From Ruminococcus flavefaciens (GTDB lineage: Bacteria > Bacillota > Clostridia > Oscillospirales > Ruminococcaceae): a stretch of DNA of 47,218 nucleotides. Shown one piece after another: positions 42,013 to 47,218 of the stretch. Made by a program: the position numbers and the translations under genes. Location: assembly GCA_002309635.1 (NCBI GenBank), contig DBXO01000020.1, positions 95,510-142,727 of the forward strand. Direction: 5' to 3'. Position 1 is the stretch's first letter; every line of letters starts with the position of its first letter. Under the pieces are notes generated by a model that saw only the letters and a list, made by a program, of their open reading frames with translations, was not told the origin of the DNA and did not search any database.

Positions 42013-42050
42013 TATGCTATAATAAATGCTTTAGCCTTTATTATAGCATA
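42013..42050. repeat. 14-bp perfect inverted repeat ahead of bceRS
   Basis: TATGCTATAATAAA and TTTATTATAGCATA form arms around a 10-nt loop. Both arms contain TATAAT-like sequence, on opposite strands. It may be a protein site or AT-rich hairpin; in either direction a weak terminator is also possible. Confidence 0.55.
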
Positions 42051-42138
42051 AAAACCCGGAAATAGCAACAGCAACGGAGAAAAACGGCAGTTTATGCTGT
42101 TGTTGACGTAAAAATTCTGCACGAAGCATTAACTCCTG

Positions 42139-42222
42139 TTATTGCGATCCGGCTGTTCCCTTTCTGTCCCGCATGAGCAGTATAAAGCATATTATGCCGA
42201 ATATCCCGGATATTATCACCAT
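42139..42222 (-). pseudogene. short remnant ORF with one hydrophobic helix
   Basis: A 27-residue ATG-started frame (helix VIISGIFGIICFILLM, then RDRKGTAGSQ) with open sequence continuing about 11 codons upstream of the ATG. It looks like the C-terminal piece of a membrane protein. No ribosome site is seen. The rest of the 343-bp gap (41961-42303) holds the hairpin at 42013-42050, the terminator at 42270-42296 and nothing else I recognise. Confidence 0.25.
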
Positions 42223-42269
42223 AAGCCGTCCGAAATGGTTACGGGGAAAAGTATCCTATGAAAGGAAAT

Positions 42270-42296
42270 AACGCTCTCAGCAACACCGAGAGCGTT
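42270..42296 (-). terminator. terminator of the GntR-ABC-CPBP operon
   Basis: On the minus strand AACGCTCTC and GAGAGCGTT form a perfect 9-bp stem with a 9-nt loop, followed by ATTTCCTTT, 7 bp after the CPBP stop. The T run is interrupted but the location is right. Confidence 0.7.
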
Positions 42297-42303
42297 CTGT
42301 TAG

Positions 42304-43158
42304 TTATACAGTTTTGCGAGCTTTCTTTCTCTCTTGCAAGAGCAATACCATAAAAACGACCGTCAGCAAAATCATCGGAACATACTCAAATACATCTGAG
42401 ATTGCTCCAAGATCAGCGTTTTCGGGAATATTGCCCTGTGAGAGAAGTCCGTCAAAAGCCCCTTGACTCTGATTGAACATGAAATGAGCCACCACCGCAG
42501 GGAATACGCTGTCGGTCTTTTTTATAAGCCACATCAGGAATGTACCAAAGCTTGTAAGCAGAAGCATTCTCTTGCCGCACATCATCAGCGAACAAGAAAG
42601 TGTCCCTTCACCGTCAAGCCAGCCCGCCGTATCCATTGGCAGATGCCACAAGCTCCACACGATACCGCCGATGAGGCAAGTGCCGACCGTGCCGAAAAGA
42701 GGCTCCATTTTCTGATTCATGTATCCACGCCAGCCAAGCTCCTCGCCAAGCAATCCAATCGACTGCACTGCTGATAATGCCGCAAGCATGAATACACTTG
42801 ACAGCACATTCTGACACGTGAATCCGCCGAGCCAACCGCTGTGTCCGCTTACAATAACGGGGAGCAATATCCTTGCTGAAAAGAATATCAGCGGAATCCC
42901 GAATGCCAACAGATACCACCTGAAATTACCATTGAGATTCAAGTGCAGCTTCATATCACGGAAGCCCTCTTTTGTGACGGCTCTTGTGATAAGGCTTGCA
43001 ATCGCAGGTGAGAATGAGAACAAACAGTAATATATGATAAAAAATAATGTATTCGATTCGTTCATCGGCTTTCTGAAAACGAAGAAAAGCAATACGAACA
43101 GAAACACGATCAGCAGGTAAATGCCAAGTCTTTGGGCATTTTCTTTTTTAGTGGTCAT
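42304..43158 (-). CDS. CPBP-family intramembrane metalloprotease
   Basis: A 284-residue membrane protein of the CAAX-protease/bacteriocin-processing (Abi) family. The conserved motifs are LLGEELGWRGY (Glu139, Glu140, Arg144), WSLWHLP (His172) and AHFMFN (His225, Asn229), which together make the active site. Bacterial members take part in bacteriocin self-immunity or processing; many have no known substrate. It overlaps the preceding permease by 11 bp, with GGTGGAG 4 nt before the ATG, so it is part of the GntR-controlled ABC operon. A role next to an efflux system in peptide defence fits but is inferred. Confidence 0.9.
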   Translation of the reverse strand: MTTKKENAQRLGIYLLIVFLFVLLFFVFRKPMNESNTLFFIIYYCLFSFSPAIASLITRAVTKEGFRDMKLHLNLNGNFRWYLLAFGIPLIFFSARILLPVIVSGHSGWLGGFTCQNVLSSVFMLAALSAVQSIGLLGEELGWRGYMNQKMEPLFGTVGTCLIGGIVWSLWHLPMDTAGWLDGEGTLSCSLMMCGKRMLLLTSFGTFLMWLIKKTDSVFPAVVAHFMFNQSQGAFDGLLSQGNIPENADLGAISDVFEYVPMILLTVVFMVLLLQERKKARKTV

Positions 43159-43855
43159 ACTGCTCCACCCCTTTCAGATACAGCCTGCAAGTGATACGGT
43201 AAGAGATATAATACAACGCAATACACACGACAAGACCGACCGACAGTATCAGCGAACTGTTATGTTCGTTGAATACTTTTTTTCCTATATCCGTTATATT
43301 GTCCATATTGTCTGCATTCAGTATAAGTATTACAGATAGAAATATTGCAAGAATGACCGTACATATCAGCTTTATTAAGCTGCCCTTTTTATTGCCGAAG
43401 CGATAGGTGAACGGTATGTCTATCGCACGAAAGAGTATCTGCACAAAGCCAAGCAGAAGTGCGACATCGCTGATTGATCCGACATCTGTCATTCCTATAT
43501 CAGCAGCGACGGCGCAGTAGCCCATATCCACAAATTGCAGTGAAAACAGAAATAATACGATCATTCCGAAGATCATCTCATATTTCACACGGAGAAAGCC
43601 CTTGTAACCGTCAGCCGAAGCGGTGATCCAGTACCCCCACAGCTTACGGTCATCCCCTCGCAGTACCATCATCTGTAAAGCTCCTGCTGCGAAAAATCCA
43701 GCAATAAGTCCGCCGATACGCAGAGCGGTATTATCCGCATTCGGTATCTCCCCGCGCAAAAGCAGCAATACAAGAAGCGGGGTGAAGCCGCAAAGTATCA
43801 TAGAGAGAATAAACCAGCGGTTCTGCTTCCATTCCTTGTAAACCAGTCCCTTCAT
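43148..43855 (-). CDS. ABC-2-type permease (second)
   Basis: A 235-residue membrane protein with about six helices, starting MKGLVYKEWKQNRWF, the typical cytosolic opening of ABC-2 permeases. The start at 43855 overlaps the stop of the upstream permease by one base (TAATG); an in-frame ATG 81 bp earlier would overlap that gene and is rejected. It contains a loop of low similarity between helices 2 and 3. It pairs with the other permease to form the membrane part of the exporter. Confidence 0.75.
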   Translation of the reverse strand: MKGLVYKEWKQNRWFILSMILCGFTPLLVLLLLRGEIPNADNTALRIGGLIAGFFAAGALQMMVLRGDDRKLWGYWITASADGYKGFLRVKYEMIFGMIVLFLFSLQFVDMGYCAVAADIGMTDVGSISDVALLLGFVQILFRAIDIPFTYRFGNKKGSLIKLICTVILAIFLSVILILNADNMDNITDIGKKVFNEHNSSLILSVGLVVCIALYYISYRITCRLYLKGVEQYDH

Positions 43856-44604
43856 TATGGCTCTCTCCTTTCGTGCGACCTCCACATCGCAAGGAAGAAT
43901 AATACACATAAAACCACAAAAACAGCGAATATGCAAAGCGTTAGTTTTCCCGAACTCAGTTTGGTCACAAAACTGTTGATCGCTTCGTCCGAAATCAGAT
44001 CGCCGTCTTCATTAGGCTGTTCGGGAAAATCTACATTGATAAACAAGCCGACGACTTTCAGTATGACTCCTGCTCCGAAAAATGCGATAATGCCGATGAT
44101 CCCCAGGTCCTTTTTTGTTTTCGCAAACATGATGATATAGCTGTAAGCAATATCAATCAGCATTATAGCACAGACAGCACCAAGAAAAGTATTGAGCATT
44201 ATACCGAACGCATTATAATCCGCTGCGGCACTATATATCCATGTATAAGCCGCTGATAACAGCCCGAAGAACAGTATATAGCACAGTTCCACAAGCAGAT
44301 CGGACATTGCTTGCTGTTTGGCAGTCGGCGGCAGGACATAGGAATACCTCTTCCAGCCCGAGCTGATGTCCGCTTTCTGCAAGCCGTTGTTCGTGCCTGC
44401 CATAACCCCGCCTACAAGGGAGACTATCCCCACAAAAAACACTACCTCTTCCACAGGCAATTTCTCACCGGGTTTGTCGAAATCGCCGAGCATGACCGGT
44501 GTCAGCAGCAACAGTGACAGAAGAAGAAACAGTATCAGCATAATGATACAGTGCTTGCGTGTCAGCTTCAATCCACGGTATATCAGCGATGTGTATAGTT
44601 TCAT
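43855..44604 (-). CDS. ABC-2-type permease (first)
   Basis: A 249-residue membrane protein with about six helices, beginning MKLYTSLIYRGLKLTRKHCI and therefore of the same ABC-2 type as its neighbour. The start at 44604 has GGAG 8 nt upstream; a GTG three codons earlier is inside the ribosome site. It overlaps the ATPase stop by one base. The arrangement of regulator, ATPase and two permeases resembles ytr-type operons. Confidence 0.75.
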   Translation of the reverse strand: MKLYTSLIYRGLKLTRKHCIIMLILFLLLSLLLLTPVMLGDFDKPGEKLPVEEVVFFVGIVSLVGGVMAGTNNGLQKADISSGWKRYSYVLPPTAKQQAMSDLLVELCYILFFGLLSAAYTWIYSAAADYNAFGIMLNTFLGAVCAIMLIDIAYSYIIMFAKTKKDLGIIGIIAFFGAGVILKVVGLFINVDFPEQPNEDGDLISDEAINSFVTKLSSGKLTLCIFAVFVVLCVLFFLAMWRSHERREP

Positions 44605-45482
44605 CACGACCACTCCTTTACATCACGATGAACATAGTAGAGCATAATGTCATCAAGACTTGCGGGATCTATTACGCAGTCACGGTACTTGCAGGAAGCA
44701 TTCTCACGGTCATTTACCATTACCTCCGCACCGAAATTGTTTGTACGAATGCTGACGATATCCTCAGTGTCAATTTCTTTCAGCTTGTCCTTACTGCATT
44801 TGATAATACCGTGTTTCTCAATCATTTCGTCCTTAAAGCCCGTCAGCAGGATCTTTCCCTTGTCGATGAATGTCACCATATCCGCTATCTTTTCAAGGTC
44901 AGAGGTGATATGTGAGGACATCAGGATAGAACGCTCGCCGTTTTGCAGATATTCCATGAAGATGTGCAGTATCTCGTCACGCACAACGGGGTCAAGACCT
45001 GTTGTTGCTTCGTCCATTACAAGCAGCTCGGCATTGTGGGAAAGTGCGCAGGCTATCTGCAATTTCATCTTCATGCCCTTTGAAAACTGCCCTATCTTCT
45101 TTTTCTGTGGCAGCTGAAAACGCTCTATGTACTTCATATAGGCAGAGTTGTCCCATTCGGGATACATGCCCTCGAATATCCTGGCCATATCCTTTACATT
45201 AAAAATGTCATGGAAGGGCAGCTCGTCAAATACCACTGCGATACGCTTTTTTATTGCAGTTTCGTCCTTTATATGGTCAAGACCCAGCAGACGTATCTCA
45301 CCGCTGTCAATATCCGTGATGTGCAGCAGGCTGCGGATAGTTGTGGTCTTTCCGGCACCATTCTGCCCGATAAAGCCCATGATACAGCCCCTCGGTATAT
45401 CAAAGCTGATATTGTCCAGCATAAAGCCGTCATAGCGCTTGGTCACGCCTTTTATTTCAATTGCATTTTCATATGCGTCCAT
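44604..45482 (-). CDS. ABC transporter ATP-binding protein (Ytr/Bcr type)
   Basis: A 292-residue ATPase: Walker A GQNGAGKTT, signature FSKGMKMKLQIACALS and Walker B LLVMDEATTGLDPV, then a C-terminal extension of about 75 residues. The FSKGMK signature (rather than SGGQ) is typical of ABC-2 exporters controlled by YtrA-like regulators. The start at 45482 has GGAGGAG 6 nt upstream, formed by the last codons of gntR; an upstream ATG at 45497 is less well placed. It energises the two permeases that follow. Confidence 0.9.
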   Translation of the reverse strand: MDAYENAIEIKGVTKRYDGFMLDNISFDIPRGCIMGFIGQNGAGKTTTIRSLLHITDIDSGEIRLLGLDHIKDETAIKKRIAVVFDELPFHDIFNVKDMARIFEGMYPEWDNSAYMKYIERFQLPQKKKIGQFSKGMKMKLQIACALSHNAELLVMDEATTGLDPVVRDEILHIFMEYLQNGERSILMSSHITSDLEKIADMVTFIDKGKILLTGFKDEMIEKHGIIKCSKDKLKEIDTEDIVSIRTNNFGAEVMVNDRENASCKYRDCVIDPASLDDIMLYYVHRDVKEWS

Positions 45483-45483
45483 A

Positions 45484-45858
45484 TTATTCTCCTCCATTTA
45501 CAAGATCGAGCAGCTCGTGCAGCTCGTCGATGTTAACGCCTGCCTTGCGGGCAGTCTCACCTGCTTCTGCAAGCAGGGCTTCGATACGCTTGATCTGCTC
45601 TTCACGATAGAGCTCCAGGTTCTGCGCCTTTACAAATGAACCTCTGCCCGTGTAGCTCTCAATAAAGCCGTCACGTTCAAGCTCCTCATATGCGCGTTTG
45701 GTTGTCATAAAACTGATACGGAGCTCAGTTGCAAGTATCCGCATAGATGGCAGAGCTTCGCCCTCTTTGAGTTTTCCCTCCAGTATCATAGTCTTTATCT
45801 GGTTAGCTATCTGTATATAGATAGGTTCACCGGATGAATTGCTGATGTTGATATTCAT
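45484..45858 (-). CDS. GntR-family regulator, YtrA subfamily
   Basis: A 124-residue protein with an N-terminal winged helix (PIYIQIANQIKTMILEGKLKEGEALPSMRILATEL...GFIESYTGRGSFV) and a short helical C-terminus without a ligand domain, the YtrA form that controls adjacent ABC exporters. The start is ATG 45858 with AAGGAG 12 nt upstream; a longer frame from 45912 is unlikely because it starts before the ribosome site. A 10-bp palindrome AGTGTACACT lies between ribosome site and start. It should repress its own operon through the palindrome at 45919-45945 until a cell-wall antibiotic or peptide signal. Confidence 0.9.
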   Translation of the reverse strand: MNINISNSSGEPIYIQIANQIKTMILEGKLKEGEALPSMRILATELRISFMTTKRAYEELERDGFIESYTGRGSFVKAQNLELYREEQIKRIEALLAEAGETARKAGVNIDELHELLDLVNGGE

Positions 45859-45862
45859 ATTT

Positions 45863-45872
45863 AGTGTACACT
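45863..45872. promoter_or_regulatory. AGTGTACACT palindrome in the gntR leader
   Basis: A perfect 10-bp palindrome 5 bp ahead of the gntR start codon, overlapping the end of the ribosome site. A regulator bound here would block translation or elongation; it may be a second GntR site or chance. Confidence 0.35.
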
Positions 45873-45918
45873 CCTTGTGGTTATATAACTTTACCTGCTT
45901 TCCGGACAGCAAAGTCTA

Positions 45919-45945
45919 AATTGTATAACTACCTTTTATACAATT
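45919..45945. promoter_or_regulatory. operator palindrome overlapping the gntR promoter -10
   Basis: AATTGTATAA and TTATACAATT form perfect 10-bp arms around a 7-bp spacer. The right arm overlaps the -10 box by 3 bp and the palindrome covers about -10 to +15, a classic repressor site for the GntR protein encoded just downstream. Confidence 0.8.
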
Positions 45946-45971
45946 ATATCAACTGCGTTACAATTTGTCAA
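45943..45971 (-). promoter_or_regulatory. perfect-consensus promoter of the GntR-ABC-CPBP operon
   Basis: On the minus strand TTGACA (45971-45966), exactly 17 bp, TATAAT (45948-45943): both hexamers are full consensus. Such strong promoters are rarely left unregulated; here the operator palindrome overlaps it. Confidence 0.92.
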
Positions 45972-46436
45972 GTGGGTCTGCAAATTTTTTTCATAAAACT
46001 GCGAATGTACGTATATGTTTGAGAAATACACTTTCAAGCATGAGTGTTTCACACGCTCCTACCTTATATAATATTATATACGCTTCGATGGTATATATTT
46101 TATCATATTGCATATTAAGTTATATATATACCGCAATTTTTGCACACAAAAATTATGTCATTTATTGCGACTATTTCAAGTAATGTGGTTGAATTGGCTA
46201 TTTTACGCCGATTTTCAAAAGCACTCAATCGCAATATACGGTCAAATCATGCCGCTACCGCAATTTTTGGCTTGTATTACATATAGTTATTATATTATAA
46301 TTATATACAGATGATTATGATTGCCGCATCAGGGGATCGCAAATTATTTGGCATATAATATAAGGTTTGGATAACTACCCACAGCAGTCATTTTCATTAA
46401 GGTTATTTTTTTATATTATTTAAAGGAGTGATTTTA
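45972..46436 (+). promoter_or_regulatory. AT-rich intergenic region upstream of the xylanase gene
   Basis: This 465-bp stretch has no convincing gene. It holds two copies of TACCGCAATTTTTG (46129 and 46256) and a related TCGCAAATTATTTGG near 46337. A -10-like TATAAT lies at 46354-46359 with a poor -35, then a leader of about 75 nt with T-rich runs and AAAGGAG ahead of the TTG start. Substrate-dependent control of the xylanase is likely but the regulator is not encoded here. Confidence 0.5.
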
Positions 46437-47218
46437 TTGAAGCTTTCAAGAATCAAGAAGGTTCTCGGCGGAACAGTATCTGCTCTGATGATCGCATCAG
46501 CAGTACCTGCCGCTGCTTCAGCTGCTGATCAGCAGACACGAGGCAACGTGGGCGGATACGATTACGAAATGTGGAACCAGAACGGACAGGGACAGGCATC
46601 AATGAATCCCGGCGCAGGTTCTTTCACCTGCTCATGGAGCAACATCGAAAACTTCCTCGCACGTATGGGTAAGAACTACGACAGTCAGAAGCAGAATTAC
46701 AAGCAGATCGGCAATATCGTTCTTACTTACGATGTAGAGTATACCCCCAGAGGAAACTCATACATGTGCGTATACGGCTGGACGAGGAATCCTCTTATGG
46801 AATACTACATCGTCGAAGGCTGGGGCGACTGGCGTCCACCCGGAAACGACGGTGAAAACAAGGGTACAGTTTCCCTTAACGGAAATACATATGACATCCG
46901 CAAGTCCATGCGCTACAACCAGCCTTCACTTGACGGTACCGCTACATTCCCACAGTACTGGAGCGTTCGTCAGACAAGCGGATCGGCAAACAATCAGACA
47001 AACTATATGAAGGGTACTATCGATGTTTCCAAGCACTTCGAGGCCTGGGAAAAGGCAGGTCTTGACATGTCAGGTACTCTTTATGAGGTTTCACTCAATA
47101 TCGAAGGCTACAGATCAAACGGTTCCGCAAACGTTAAGAGCGTTACTGTAAGCACAGGCGGCTCAGGCGGCGGTCAGCAGCAGAACAATGACTGGAACAA
47201 TCAGGGCCAGCAGCAGAA
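46437..47218 (+). CDS. GH11 endo-1,4-beta-xylanase (partial, C-terminus off the window)
   Basis: A secreted xylanase cutting internal beta-1,4 links in xylan. It starts at a TTG with AAAGGAG 8 nt upstream: signal peptide about 1-29 (KKVLGGTVSALMIASAVPAAASA), then the GH11 jelly-roll (about 36-240). The nucleophile is Glu122 in NPLMEYYIVEGWG and the acid/base Glu223 in LNIEGYRSNGSA, both intact. After residue 240 a Gly/Gln/Asn-rich linker (SGGGQQQNNDWNNQGQQQ) begins and runs off the window after 260 codons, so further domains, such as a carbohydrate-binding module, second catalytic domain or dockerin, are expected as in Ruminococcus xylanases. The enzyme marks the organism as a plant-fibre degrader. 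Confidence 0.95.
   Translation, partial: MKLSRIKKVLGGTVSALMIASAVPAAASAADQQTRGNVGGYDYEMWNQNGQGQASMNPGAGSFTCSWSNIENFLARMGKNYDSQKQNYKQIGNIVLTYDVEYTPRGNSYMCVYGWTRNPLMEYYIVEGWGDWRPPGNDGENKGTVSLNGNTYDIRKSMRYNQPSLDGTATFPQYWSVRQTSGSANNQTNYMKGTIDVSKHFEAWEKAGLDMSGTLYEVSLNIEGYRSNGSANVKSVTVSTGGSGGGQQQNNDWNNQGQQQ

Noticed and set aside
1..47218. tRNA, rRNA, prophage or insertion-sequence genes
   Set aside because: None was recognised on reading both strands; the only mobile-like feature is the non-coding inverted repeat at 33342-33603.

Overview
The window looks like chromosome of a low-to-moderate GC Firmicute of the Clostridia, most plausibly a Ruminococcus-type fibre degrader. The basis is the gene set: a dcw cluster headed by mraZ, spoVG and SpoIID-family genes, two class B sortases, MurE with the meso-DAP signature DNPR, Bce- and Ytr-type stress modules, and a secreted GH11 xylanase with a Gln/Asn-rich linker. 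The genus is inferred from style, not from a search.

Layout. (1) 1-11603, minus strand: mraZ-rsmH-ftsL-(short ORF, hairpin)-PASTA PBP-murE-mraY-ftsW-murG-alpha/beta hydrolase-murA (murA cut by the window edge). murD and murF are absent; murC lies elsewhere in the window. The promoter is at 11575-11603, and eight TCACC/GGTGA boxes mostly on a 10-bp lattice look like MraZ operators. (2) 11807-19601, minus: a consensus-like promoter drives iscS-(Cys-rich membrane protein)-thiI-pncC-sortase-sortase-permuted SpoIID protein, joining tRNA thiolation to surface assembly. (3) 19733-22859, plus: YfhO-family membrane protein and NUDIX hydrolase. (4) 22860-25776: spoVG (minus) diverges from murC-lexA (plus), followed by a decayed or tiny membrane ORF. 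(5) 25777-30614, plus: dcd, SMI1/KNR4 protein, HEFFH membrane protein, zapA, U32 peptidase, dut, DUF4321. (6) 30719-36965, plus: elongasome set mreB-mreC-mreD, a 262-bp giant inverted repeat, PBP2, then an M23 peptidase. (7) 36925-42050, minus: BceRS two-component system and BceAB transporter with a small membrane protein and a perfect BceR-type box. (8) 42139-45971, minus: YtrA-like GntR regulator, ABC ATPase, two permeases and a CPBP protease under a perfect-consensus promoter overlapped by a palindrome. (9) 45972-47218: an AT-rich regulatory region and a 3'-truncated GH11 xylanase on the plus strand.

Taken together, most of the window builds or remodels the envelope: lipid II synthesis, the division and elongation machineries, sortase anchoring, and two modules that typically answer cell-wall-active peptides. 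The strongest candidates for something not previously described are the circularly permuted SpoIID domain encoded beside a sortase with a 300-residue acidic cytosolic arm, the phased MraZ operator array duplicated exactly 180 bp apart, the short ORF plus attenuator-like hairpin between ftsL and the division PBP, and the 262-bp inverted-repeat element inside the mre/PBP2 region. No tRNA, rRNA, CRISPR array, transposase or prophage gene was seen.
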